This document shows, in pieces, positions 54,801 to 63,689 of a stretch of 64,000 bases of DNA. The notes beneath the pieces were generated by a model. The model had not been told where the DNA came from and did no database searches. It saw only the letters and a list, made by a program, of their open reading frames with translations. The DNA comes from Symsagittifera roscoffensis (lineage: Eukaryota > Xenacoelomorpha > Acoela > Convolutidae): contig NC_087069.1 of the NCBI RefSeq assembly GCF_963678635.1, positions 682,001 to 746,000 on the forward strand. Reading direction: 5' to 3'. Made by a program: the position numbers and the translations under genes. Numbering within the stretch: position 1 is the stretch's first letter; every line of letters starts with the position of its first letter.

Positions 54801-57800
54801 AATATCTCAAAAAATGTGACAACGACACAATCTGCACAATCGGCTCACCACGGGGGTCAACGTGTACGTATGACAGGGGTGCCCCCCTAATGCTCCTCAA
54901 CTCAACCGGACAAGCCACCTGTCTCTATGGAGTAGTCAGGAACGAATATTGCCCAGTTTTTTATTCATTTTTAGTCCTCTGTGTTATTCCAGTTGGCTTA
55001 TCTGTTAAAATACATCTACTCAAAATGAGACTCACCGAGACGATTTAAAGGTAAAAAGCTTTTAATCAAAAGTTCTTGCCTTATTGGAAGGTCTGAACTA
55101 CCAGCAATTTGTTTCTGCCTCATTTTTGGTCTGAAAGTAGCAGAAACATTGACAATAACTTCAGCAGAGACTTTGCTTCAGTCCTCTTCTGGTTAAAATT
55201 TACCAATAACAAGCCAAAAAAGAACGAATATTCCGTTCTAGTAGATTTTTTTTACATTACAAAGTTTAAACTCAATTTAATCAGGTAATTTCCCACAGCT
55301 CAAACTAGAATTTACTTTCAATTCTAAAGTTTCGTACAGAGCATAGAATTGCAGAAAATTTTTTTAAAAGAATAGTTGAATAACAAAATGCTTTCTATTT
55401 AAATAAAAATCAAACGCAAACGGCGTTTTTTCAAACCCTTCCAATCAAAACGGATTTCGCGGACAACTATCCACTAAAAAGGATTTGATTGCTATTCCTA
55501 GAATTTGAAATGATTTAAACTTTTTATCAATTGAATCAGGGGCGGATTTAGGGGGGCAGGGGACGCCCCCTTCTCAGGGATTCGACCCCCTGCCGACCCA
55601 AAGGGTCCCCCCTTTGGTGCTTTCAACAAATCCAGTTTTGGCCGACCAACCCTAAAATTTTTCTAAAATATACTAAATTTAAGGGGGGAGCGCGCAAAAA
55701 AAAACGCGATTTTTTTGGTCAACATTTTCCAAAAAGCACCTAAAATTTTGCCTGCGGCGCACAAAATTTGGCCAAAAAAGGGACTAAACAGGCTTAGGGA
55801 GAGCTCGAAAAATCAATTCGGTCGACGTAAAAAAAAAGGTCGACAAAAATTTCGAAATTTTTTTGAAAATCCGCAATCCGCCCCCCCCCCCTTCGAGAAA
55901 ATCCTAGATCCGCCCCTGAATTGAATGCAAAACTTTTTGCAAGACCTGCAGCAATTTCTGCATTACTCAAGGCTTATTCGATTTCTAAGTATATTTTTAA
56001 TTGTTCCGACTTTCGATACGAAAGTAACGGAATATTTGTGCTCGGGGTGGGTTTTTTTTTTCTTCAGACAAACTTGGACTTTTTAACTAGCCGTTTTTGA
56101 CGCAATTTTTTTATATCATTCGAAAGCTATTGTTGTCTTGAGCTTGAATTTGAAAAGATATTTCACCTGTGATTATTTTTCGCAAAGTTATGGGGGTTTA
56201 AAGATTGCCATTTTGGCCAATTTGGGACAATTAACGCCCGATAAATTTCGCGCTATTAATGCGTAAGCGGAGAGTTAATCAGTCTTAGAAATCGTTCCAA
56301 ATTGGTTAAAAGAAGCTTATATGCCATAATTGATTTGTTAATAGGCGCAAAATCTATCACTTTGTACTTAATATGACGTGTGGGGGGATGGTTTTACATA
56401 AAATCTGAAATTTTTTTTATAACTTTGAAATTTTTCATCTTATTAATGCTCCATAGACCTTAAAAGGCAGTCGGAACTTTCAGAAATTCGCCCTGATACG
56501 AGCAGTCTTGTTAGTTTTTCAAAACAAAACCCATCACTTATTACGCATTCAAGCATTGCGCAACCTCCACTGACTTGTGTTAACGACGCCGCAACGAAGT
56601 TCCATGGCTAATAATCAAGTCAATTGGAGTTCCTTGGTCTGTCTCTATAAAATTGTAAGATAATCCATTATAATGGATTAATAAGCAATAATAAACCAAG
56701 AAAAAGTAGAAATCAATTCAATCCATTATAATCAATTGTAATATGTTATAATAGGTTACACTGGACAAGGACAGATTAAAATGTATTATAATAAATTATA
56801 ATGGATTATAAAAGATTTTTTTTTGAGTAAGAGCCTGGATACTTCACACTAACTCCCACCTTTCTTACTTTTGTCTCCACCCCTTACTTATTTTTACCTT
56901 AAAAAGATGCGAAAAAGACTTACGCGTGATCCCTACCCCCATAAACGCACACACACCCCCGGGTTGACCTCCATGCACCGAAAATGGTTATCATACAATT
57001 TGTGTATGGAAAAATGCTTGTCATACGATTTCCATACAATTTCTAAAAATGGTTGAAAACTGGTCTAAACTTAATTCTGTGGATGTTTGATTCTTATAAA
57101 ACAGTCTGGTGATGAAAAAACTGAGGTTCTCGTTTTTTTGAAAAAATGCTTATCATACAATTCCCATATATGGAAATTGTATGACTGGCATTTTTTTGAT
57201 CACATTTTTTTGAAAATCTTTCCCCCACACGCCATATAAAGTACAACAAGACTGCTCGTATCAGGGCGAAGCCCTGAAAGTTCCGACTGCCTTCTACCGT
57301 TTATGGAGCAGTAATAACATAAACAACTTAAAAAATTAAATGAAATAAAATAAATGAAAAACTTTTTTTCTAAAATTTGAAAATTTTTCGATGAAAATCA
57401 TCCCCCACACGCCATATAAAGTACAAAACAATAGATTTCGCTCCTTGTAACAAATCAATTATGGCAAATAGGCTTCTTTCAACCAATTTGGAACGATTTC
57501 TAAGACGGATTAAATCTCCGCTTACGCGTTAATGGCGCGAACTATATCGCGCGTTAATTGTCCCAAATTGGTCAAAATGGCCAAAATGGCAATCTTTAAA
57601 CCCTCATAACTTAACGAAAAATGATCAAAGGTGAAATATCTTTTTAAATTTAAGCTCAGGACGACAATAGCTTTCGAATGATTAAAAAAAATTCCATCAA
57701 AAATGGCTAGTTAAAAAGTCGAAATTTGTCTGAAGAAAAAAAAGCCCACCCCGAGCACAAATATTCCGTTACTTTCGTATCGAAAGTCGGAACAAAAAGA

Positions 57801-58710
57801 GAGATTTTGTTCGTTGTAACAAATCAACTGGCAAATAAGCTTCATTCAACCAATTTGGAACGATTTATAAAACGGATTAAATCTCCGCTTACGCGTTAAT
57901 AGCACGAATTATATCGCGCGTTAATTGTCCCCAATTGGTCAAAATGGCCAAAATGGCAATCTTTAAACCCTCATAACTTTACGAAAAATGATCACAGGTG
58001 AAATATCTTTTCAAATTCAAGCTCAGGACAACAATAGCTTTCGAATGATATAAAAAAATTGCGTCAAAAATGGCTAGTTAAAAAGTCGAAATTTGTCTGA
58101 AGAAAAAAAAACCCACCCGAGCACAAATATTCCGTTACTTTTGTATCGAAAGACGGAACAAAAACATTCCAACTCCGATTTTTTCTTTCGAATCTAGCAT
58201 TTTGTAAAACTGGCTGAAGTTTTTGTATAATTTTGGCTGAGTTTTTTTAAATTCAATTGAGCTGAATTCTTTTGGCCGAATTGTCTGTGCGCCAGTTTTT
58301 CTTTCTAGGGATATAGAAAACGCAACATAAATCCGCCTAATTAAAGTGATAGTGGCAAACTAACCCTGCCCTAATTGAGTTGAAAAAAGTTAGCAACCTT
58401 TGTTGGAAAAATTATCTTTTTAAATTCTGCATAAATAAATGAAAAACAACAAGAAGTTGTTGCTTCTCTCAAAACGTTTTCGTCGAAACGTTTAAGGGTC
58501 ATCTTTATAATTAGGGATTTGCATTGAGAAATTTTGTTGTTTTCGACAAAATGAGTGCATAAAGGTATAGAAAACTGGGAAACCAAACCAATGAAATTTG
58601 AATTTGACAGCAAAAACTATCTGGGCAAATGCGAGTGGGACGATATTTCAGTCAGACTAGCTTCTCACATCGACTTCATCCGGAAAGTCCCTGGAATGGA
58701 CCTCAAATGA
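30795..58710 (+). CDS. Secreted S1-family serine protease homologue (five exons, catalytically inactive)
   Basis: Joining 30795-30955, 31407-31577, 36348-36510, 54785-54955 and 58636-58710 gives an open protein of about 246 aa, a normal length for a trypsin-fold protein. It has a signal peptide, an RIANG activation-site equivalent, the first-Cys CGGT motif, a GMGT equivalent of GWG, a degenerate GDSGGP region and the C-terminal helix RLASHIDFIRK. All three triad positions are changed: TAAHC reads THAAC, the Asp loop reads EDGIAVI, and the Ser motif reads TYDRGAP. The fold is probably kept but proteolysis is not expected. Introns are 451, 4,770, 18,274 and 3,680 bp. Introns 2 and 3 have good GT-AG sites in matching phase; the intron 1 donor and the intron 4 boundaries are less certain. 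Known inactive S1 homologues act as binding or cofactor proteins, but the role here is unknown. Confidence 0.78.
31407..31577 (+). CDS. Exon 2 of serine protease homologue: His-loop region
   Basis: Acceptor CTCAACAG, donor AAG/gtgaca. Encodes NVCGGTVFRPSFVVTHAAC. The residue aligned with catalytic His57 is Ala, and a His occurs two positions earlier. Confidence 0.8.
31682..31893 (+). repeat. MITE family A copy (intron 2)
   Basis: GGCTTTTTTCCAGTCCCCCC start, family interior (CAAAATACCGAG, TTGTTCACCACGC), and GGACTGCAAAAG end running directly into the next copy. Confidence 0.8.
31891..32109 (+). repeat. Second MITE family A copy, abutting the first
   Basis: GGCTCTTTTCCAGTTTCCC to GTAACTGTAAAAGAGCC, in direct orientation to 31682-31893 and sharing its terminal bases. 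Confidence 0.8.
32326..32542 (+). repeat. MITE family D copy 1
   Basis: GGCTCCCTTCTAGTTCCC to GGGAAACTGGAAAAGAGCC. Flanked by AAATTCAC and GATTTCAC, a diverged 8-bp duplication. Confidence 0.7.
33435..33650 (+). repeat. MITE family D copy 2
   Basis: Duplicate of 32326-32542 carried by the 1.1-kb tandem block. Flanks AAATTCAC and AATTTCAC. Confidence 0.7.
34201..35750. other. Intron 2 sequence without recognised genes
   Basis: AT-rich. The one distinctive patch is GC-rich at about 34605-34680, with CGGGCCGGGCCGGGCC and inverted GGGCCGCCAACGGGC/GCGGCCCGTT. Short ORFs here look accidental. Confidence 0.4.
35757..35904 (+). repeat. MITE family B, short copy
   Basis: Interior ACTAATTAGGCCA and GTGAGGTGGGGGGGAAGGC match the copy at 10916. 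Flanked by CAAAAATG and CAAAAATA (8 bp, one mismatch). Confidence 0.7.
35977..36193 (+). repeat. MITE family A copy
   Basis: GCACTTTTCCAGTTTTACC to GGGGGGAACAGAAAAAGAGCC with the standard interior. Ends about 150 bp before exon 3. Confidence 0.75.
36348..36510 (+). CDS. Exon 3 of serine protease homologue: Asp-loop and GWG region
   Basis: Acceptor CCTGTTTAG, donor CAG/gttaaa. Phases fit exons 2 and 4 exactly. Encodes NEDGIAVIRIP, where NDIAL is expected, then a PPCEQF and a GMGTLS segment. The position of Asp102 is taken by Gly because of the shifted Asp. Confidence 0.8.
36511..37042. other. Start of intron 3, nothing recognised
   Basis: About 530 bp following the exon 3 donor. No repeat or ORF identified. 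Confidence 0.4.
37195..37298 (+). repeat. Truncated MITE family A (right half)
   Basis: Starts at GTCGATTTGTTCACCAC and ends GGAACTGGAAAAGAGCC, inside the TIR element. Confidence 0.7.
38121..38319 (+). repeat. MITE family B with 8-bp target duplication
   Basis: GGCTCTTTCCCCC to GGAAAAAGAGCC, flanked by CGTACTTT on both sides; nested in the 37043-38410 element. Confidence 0.85.
38802..39021 (+). repeat. MITE family A, full-length reference copy
   Basis: 220 bp, GGCTTTTTTCCAGTTTCCC to GGGGAACTGGAAAAGAGCC. The best intact copy for comparing the halves at 10329, 11759 and 30373. Confidence 0.85.
39022..40174. other. Intron 3 stretch with a microsatellite only
   Basis: No gene recognised. The isoleucine-run ORF here is produced by the (TCA)n repeat at 39824-39884. 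Confidence 0.5.
39824..39884 (+). repeat. (TCA)n microsatellite
   Basis: About 20 uninterrupted TCA/ATC units. Confidence 0.97.
40183..40460 (+). repeat. hAT-like MITE with 8-bp target duplication
   Basis: CAGGGGCGGATCTAGGATTTT start and CCTAAATCCGCCCCTG end form inverted termini. Flanked by perfect TGTGCTCA repeats (40175-40182, 40461-40468). The CAGGG start and 8-bp duplication suit the hAT superfamily. Confidence 0.88.
40469..42213. other. Intron 3 stretch including a diverged copy of the 1.48-kb repeat
   Basis: Part of it, about 40600-40920 (GCTGGCTTCAATTT, ACATCATTCTGAATGGCTAAC), is a diverged relative of the tandem unit at 42214. The remainder holds no recognised gene. Confidence 0.5.
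42214..45166 (+). repeat. Tandem duplication of a 1.48-kb unit
   Basis: Unit 1, 42214-43690, and unit 2, 43691-45166, start with GAGTCGGAAACTTTTCAATTT and are nearly identical with a few small indels. The small ORFs inside occur in both units only because of the duplication and show no recognisable product. Confidence 0.92.
45167..45785. other. Spacer with short minisatellite
   Basis: At about 45577-45700 a 20-25-bp unit of the type GGATTCCGCTTACAATTTGC repeats about five times. No gene. Confidence 0.6.
45786..49314 (-). mobile_element. Decayed Ty3/gypsy element, duplicated segment D1
   Basis: About 3.5 kb homologous to 49315-52659 and joined to it head-to-tail. Reading on the minus strand, gag and zinc-knuckle remnants lie near 49300-48800, an RT box reading HLDDILVAT near 47945-47975, and an RT connection segment (QIRSFIGTLNHLQRLIPD) at 47738-47523. 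Stops and frameshifts are abundant. The type resembles K02A2.6/mag-like pol. It contains MITE 46670-46893. Confidence 0.75.
46670..46893 (+). repeat. MITE with GGCTCTTTTC ends inside D1
   Basis: 224 bp, GGCTCTTTTCGAGTCCCCCC to GGGAAAGGGAAAAGAGCC. The equivalent copy in D2 shows that it predates the duplication. Confidence 0.7.
50171..50396 (+). repeat. MITE with GGCTCTTTTCC ends inside D2
   Basis: 226 bp counterpart of 46670-46893, GGCTCTTTTCCAGCCCCCC to GGGAAATGGAAAAGAGCC. Confidence 0.7.
52341..52868 (-). pseudogene. gag: gag fragment of decayed Ty3/gypsy element
   Basis: A 175-codon open piece with the gag C-terminal signature LKDLFVGRIREVDVQQQLI and a Cys/His region (CYFC...H...C, CNLC...H). 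Upstream gag pieces lie in other frames, so it is not functional. Confidence 0.65.
53401..53949. other. Spacer, nothing recognised
   Basis: AT-rich intron sequence without a supported feature. Confidence 0.4.
53950..54249 (+). pseudogene. LINE reverse transcriptase C-terminal fragment
   Basis: A 99-codon frame reads LETRIILFRSLVLLHLSES and later INSINRQINWGI, a pattern typical of the region after the RT of jockey/CR1-type non-LTR elements. No other part of the LINE is open nearby, so it is a truncated relic. Confidence 0.45.
54250..54784. other. End of intron 3
   Basis: Leads into a pyrimidine-rich acceptor just before exon 4. No gene or repeat recognised. Confidence 0.4.
54785..54955 (+). 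CDS. Exon 4 of serine protease homologue: Ser-loop region
   Basis: Acceptor TTTTTCTTTAG, phase 0. Encodes a four-Cys stretch with CTYDRGAPL where CxGDSGGPL is expected, so the Ser195 equivalent is Arg and Gly193 is Tyr. It then reads CLYGVVRNEYC. The donor is taken as CCA/gttttt, which is weak. Confidence 0.78.
54956..55528. other. Start of intron 4
   Basis: Nothing recognised apart from read-through of exon 4. Confidence 0.4.
55537..55918 (-). repeat. hAT-like MITE, reverse orientation, 8-bp target duplication
   Basis: CAGGGGCGGATTTAGG to CCTAGATCCGCCCCTG, flanked by AATTGAAT (55529-55536, 55919-55926). Same family as 40183-40460, in opposite orientation. Confidence 0.88.
56001..56522 (-). 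repeat. Repeat family G, inverted copy
   Basis: Starts GTTCCGACTTTCGATACGAA and ends CCCTGATACGAGCAGTCTTG, the reverse complement of the copies at 57246 and 60001. Confidence 0.75.
56650..56820 (+). repeat. TTATAATGGATTATAA-type low-complexity repeat
   Basis: Short palindromic units of ATTATAATGGATTA and variants repeat over about 170 bp. Confidence 0.6.
57246..57793 (+). repeat. Repeat family G, direct copy
   Basis: AAGACTGCTCGTATCAGGGC to TCGTATCGAAAGTCGGAAC, about 550 bp, followed directly by a partial copy (57794-58164) of its right part. Confidence 0.75.
57794..58164 (+). repeat. Repeat family G, partial tandem copy
   Basis: Repeats the sequence from AACAAATCAACTGGC to GAAAGACGGAACAAAAA, so the right two thirds of the unit are in tandem. 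Confidence 0.7.
58636..58710 (+). CDS. Exon 5 of serine protease homologue: C-terminal helix and stop
   Basis: Encodes WDDISVRLASHIDFIRKV, a good match to the terminal helix of S1 proteases, and stops at TGA 58708. The acceptor is taken as TGCGAG, which preserves phase 0. The frame is also open upstream through GKCE, so the exon may begin earlier, after GACAG at 58604, if the exon 4 donor differs. Confidence 0.7.
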   Translation, partial: WDDISVRLASHIDFIRKVPGMDLK

Positions 58711-58821
58711 TTACAAAGAAAGATACCCAGAAACTGAAAAGGAGAAATGAGAAAAAAACAGCACTATTTTACCGAACAGACACTAAACATACATTTTTGA
58801 ACACTTTTGAAAGTACTACTC

Positions 58822-58827
58822 AATAAA
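58822..58827 (+). terminator. Polyadenylation signal of serine protease homologue
   Basis: AATAAA 112 bp after the stop codon; a second AATAAA lies at 58866-58871. Confidence 0.5.
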
Positions 58828-58871
58828 TTTACTACTTTTATTACTACTTTTTAGAACTACTACTCAATAAA

Positions 58872-59998
58872 TTGTAAATTCCAACTTTTCATATCAACTA
58901 GCATGAAAAAATAAGGTTGATCAGTACGAAGCAGATATATAGTGATGGTCTTTTTTATATCATCTCTGTGTTGTTTCTAGATGTGAAGAAACACAGTGAA
59001 AGACCCTTAAATTAGGGAACAAACATACTATAATAAATTAAGACTAATAACCCGCTCGGAGCAATCAAGAAAAGAATTTTCTAGAACTTTTTAAAATAAA
59101 AAAATCTAAAAAACCCCACGCCCTTTATGAAGTATTGAGTGATTTATCTACAAAACGAATTTAAGAGACCATTTTTTTAATCTCACCGTTTTTTAAAGCG
59201 CTAATCTATAGGCCTTAAAAGGCAGTCGGAACCAGTAGCAGATTTAGGGGGCGGTCGTCTCTTTGAACTATTCTGAGATGTGCATTTCGGCCGACTGAAC
59301 CTTTGGGGACAACAGATACTAATTTTGAAGAGGGAGCTACAAATAAGTCTTTTTGACAAACCCTCCCTCCGTACCTCTCCAGAAATCCTAGACCAGCCAT
59401 TAGTCGGAACAATTGAGACAGAAGCAGTCATGAAATTTTGTGTTTTCACAGTCTGCATAATATTTTCAGTCTGCAGAAAAATCTATTATAAACAATTATA
59501 AATACATTATATTCCTAAAATTTTTGCAATTTTGTTTTATTTCCATTGAATATAATCCATGCACTGTTACAACTACTTGAGATCACCGTGTAGTATACCA
59601 GGTTAATAAAATGTCTACTATTGTTTTAATTAAATTAGGCTTGAGATAAATAAAAAGTAAAGAATTGAGTTCAATTAACATGTGTGATATTTCTATTTAC
59701 GACACAATAACACTGAAGCTTGCTCACTCCAATAGGGGTTGCTAGAGGTAGACGAGGTCAAATGAGACCAGGTAGATAAAATGAGACAATGAAATAAAAA
59801 GACAATCACAACACTTACCCTAACTGGAAAAAAACTAAACAGAACACATAAAAAGTGAGTGATCCTTTTCTCCCTTTGCGCGCGAATGAAAAAGAATTAT
59901 AAAACCACAACTAACTACGACATTAGATAGCGATGAATAAACGGTATTCGGTACAACTAAACACAACTTTCTTCTGAATTTTCTGTGAATACAAACTT
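58872..59998. other. Downstream flank of the gene, no feature supported
   Basis: A hAT-MITE-like relic is suggested at about 59205-59400 (GGCAGTCGGAAC, GATTTAGGGGGC, AAATCCTAGACC). Otherwise nothing is recognised. Confidence 0.4.
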
Positions 59999-60000
59999 AA

Positions 60001-60510
60001 ACAAGACTGCTCGTATCAGGGCGAAGCCTTGAATGTTCCGACTGTATTTTAAGGTTTATGGAGCAGTTTTAACATTAAAAAATTAAATGTAATTAAACAA
60101 AATGAAAAAAAAATTCTAAAGTTTGAATATTTTTGTAAAAATCATCCCCCACACGCCATATAAACTACAACAGAATAAATTTTGCTTCTTGTAACAAATC
60201 AATTATGGCAAATAAGCTTCTTTCAACCATTTTGGAACAATTTCTAAGAGGGATTAAATCTCCGCTTACGCGTTAATAGCGCGAAAAATATCGCGCGTTA
60301 ATTGTCCCAAATTGGCCAAAATTGCAATTTTTAAACACCCGTAACTTTACGAAAAATGATCACAGGTGAAATATCTTTTCAAATTTAAGCTCAAGACAAC
60401 AATACCTTTTGAATGCTGTCCGTCAAAAAATCCGTCAAAAATGGCTAGTTTAAAAGTTGAAATTTGTCGGAAGAAAAATAATCCGTTACTTTCGAATCGA
60501 AAGTCGGAAC
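60001..60510 (+). repeat. Repeat family G, direct copy
   Basis: Same ends as 57246-57793 (AAGACTGCTCGTATCAGGGC, CGAAAGTCGGAAC). Ends shortly before the assembly gap. Confidence 0.75.
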
Positions 60511-60533
60511 AATTACTGTTGTGAATACAACCG

Positions 60534-60733
60534 NNNNNNNNNNNNNNNNNNNNNNNNNNNNNNNNNNNNNNNNNNNNNNNNNNNNNNNNNNNNNNNNNNN
60601 NNNNNNNNNNNNNNNNNNNNNNNNNNNNNNNNNNNNNNNNNNNNNNNNNNNNNNNNNNNNNNNNNNNNNNNNNNNNNNNNNNNNNNNNNNNNNNNNNNNN
60701 NNNNNNNNNNNNNNNNNNNNNNNNNNNNNNNNN
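60534..60733. other. Assembly gap, 200 N
   Basis: A run of exactly 200 N. Open frames running through it are artefacts. Confidence 1.
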
Positions 60734-61779
60734 TTTTCAAATAATGATCATGAAATTCAATTTCAAATTTCAAGTTTTGTTTTAGTAAGCTCACTGGGCT
60801 AACCTAGTCGATTCGAAAATTTAGTTGAACAAAGTTTCCTTTTCCCAATCCGGTATTCAGTAAATTTGTTAGTTCGTTTCCATCATTATCGAATAATGTT
60901 GTCACGTTTAAAATCAAATAGTCGTTGCTATCGCTTTTTCATGATTCTCAGCTCGTTATGATCTAAATTTCAGTGCCAAGAACATGAATCTTTTGAGGAA
61001 ATACTTCGATGTGAACCTTGCAGACAGAAACTGAATTGCTTTTTAAATCGAGTTGAATTGACTTGTACCGAAAACTCTGCATCGGTTTGCGTGTATAAAA
61101 TTTCGATTAAAATCTGATTTGAATAGATTTTTTGTTCACAAAAATCTAGCCATTTCTTGCTAAAAACGCTTCAAGGAAACAGAGCATAACAATTTAAAAG
61201 TCTAAAAAACCATTTCGAGTCGATTTAATAAAAAAAATTTTGTTACAAAATAAGAAATTTTTTGTTCAAAGTTCCAAAAAGGACAGAATCTTATTTTGAT
61301 TTCTCTCATTCTCATGTTTATTCATGAATATATTAAAAACACAAGATACAAGTGTTAAAAAAAGTTCTTCGAAAATTCGATGGCACCATTTTAAAAAAAA
61401 TGTTTGAAATTTGTTTGACTAGTTTTTTTTCATAGACTTAGTTTATGGAATTGTATGATAAACACTTTTGGTCTATGAAGGTCAAGCCGGGTGTGCTTAC
61501 ATTAATGAACAATCGCAACTCAATCTACGACACTCAACGAATGAGAGAATGTTTTAGCTGCCACACGGCGCAATGGTTTAAGCTTTCCTTGAACTCAGCG
61601 TTAAGAAAATACTTTGAAACTAGAATGTTCTAGAACTATTTAGTCAAGATCAAATTGAAAAAAAAAAACGATTTCTTTGTAAGCAAGATGATATTGTTTG
61701 AACTTCAAGGCTAGACAGTACCTGCCCACTTTTTGTCCACATTTTTTTTAGTCTGAAACAAATTAATTGAAAACAAAAA
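60734..61779. other. Sequence after gap, nothing recognised
   Basis: AT-rich, short accidental ORFs only. Confidence 0.4.
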
Positions 61780-63680
61780 CCACCATGGTTAGGAAAACGG
61801 CAACTTGGCGAATAGATTTGCTGGAAAAAAACAACTTGAATTAATTCAGATTTTGTTGTTTGGTTAATTCGCTTACAAAAAGCTATAACTTCCGCGAAAA
61901 GTCTCGATCAAATAATCAACTTGAATATTTTGATCAGGTTATTGGCTTCAACGGAAAAAATTTAATCAATTTGCCAAGCGATTCGCTTCATCAATCAACA
62001 TGAATTTGTTAAGTTTCTTTGCTTGAATAGCTTGCTTATGAAAAATTGATGTTATCGGATTCGCTTTATAGACCAATTTAAAACATATCAAAGCTTCTTG
62101 AGTTAAAAAGCTCGTATAAGAAAACTAATTTTTGCAAAACCATGGGGTGTTTGAACTATCTATCAGTTTTCTCGATTGAGTAGCTTGCTTAGAAGAACTT
62201 GAAAATTTTGCAAACCGATTGGATCTTTAAAGTTAATTGGAAAGTTTTAGAGCTGAATAACTTACTTAAAATTTTTTTCTGAATCGATTTGCTTCGGGAA
62301 ACTATTAAAAAACTTCAATAGAAAAGTTTGTTTTATGCGCCATCTAATTTTCTCTAAAAAATCTCTGATCATTTCAAAATTTATTTGCTTAGATAGCCTG
62401 CAGAGAGAAATTGAAACAAATTGCAGACATATTCGTTTTATGAAATAGTTTGAAACATTTTGAAGTATTATCACTTGAAAAGCTTGCTTAAAAAAATTGT
62501 ATTTTCGCGCACCGATTTTTTCTATGAAATAGTTCGAAATTATTCAAGTTTTTATTGCTTGAATGGCTTCAATAGAGATACTTAATTTTATCACTGACCG
62601 ATGAAAATTTTTTTTATAGTTTCTTATTAAAGTATCTGAGCTTGGAAAAGTGCTTTAGAAAACTTGGGTTTTTTTCCGAACCAGTTCGTTACATGAAAAC
62701 ATTTGAAACAAGTCGAATTTTCATCGCTTGCATAGCTTGCTAAGAGAACCCTTTTGTCATTCGATTCGTTTTTTAAAGCTAAACCAAAGTCTATCTACTC
62801 ATATAGCTTGCTTATAAAAAAGGCATTTTTTGCGTTCTGAATCGTTCTATGAAGTAATTTGCAAATGTTTTTTGCAATTTTTTAAATTGAATGTCTTCAA
62901 AAAAAACTCACATTTTGCGATTCGATTCGTTTCAAGAAAGATTTTGACATATTTCAAAGTTTTATAACTTGAATAGCTGGCTTAAATTCGTTTTTGATTT
63001 ACCGTCATCCGATTCGTTTCATGAAGTCAAAAAAAGATTTCAACGTTTTTTAGCTCGCTGCCGAATGAATTTTTTAGTGAACCATTTTGATCGAAAATAA
63101 GTCGGTTATTTCAAAACTTCTTAGCTCGAAAAACTTGAAGAAAACCAAAAAAATTTCTGCGAACCAATTCGCTCCTTGACCATTCGAAACCAATTTATTT
63201 TGATTTTTAGTTAAATTTACACTGTTGCGAATTTCAAAAAAAGAAATTTGAATCTTTAGGAAATTTAATCGCTTGATTAGCTGGCTAGGAAAATTCTTAA
63301 TTTTTGAAATCCTTTTTGCTTGATGAAATAAGTTGAAATATTTCAAATTTCATAACTCGAATAACCAGCAAGAAAATTTTTTTTTTTTTCGCGGACCGAT
63401 TCGCTTCCTACAATAACATGAAATTGTTGTAGTAGTTCCTGTGAAAGCTTGCTGAGAAAAACCTAAGATTTTCGTCGTCTAATTCGTTTCATTAAAATTT
63501 TTTGAAATAATTCAAAACTCTATAGCTTGATTAGCTTGCTTAAAGAAGATTGAACTTTCCGCGAACCAATTTGGTCTAAAAGTAGCTTGAAATTTTCTAT
63601 TGCTTCAAACTGATCTACAATATGGCTCAACTTTAAAAGCTTGATTAGAAAAACAACCATCTTTTTGCAAGCCGATTGAT
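61780..63680 (+). repeat. Degenerate satellite of about 80-bp period
   Basis: The themes ATAGCTTGCTTAGAAAA and GCGAACCGATTCGTTTCATGA alternate about every 75-90 bp for nearly 2 kb, with strong divergence between units. Confidence 0.7.
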
Positions 63681-63689
63681 CATTGGACA

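Noticed and set aside
60457-60802. ORFs through the N run
   Set aside because: Artefacts of the 200-N assembly gap.
61445-61633. 62-aa plus-strand ORF
   Set aside because: No motif, no splice or homology support, and length expected by chance.
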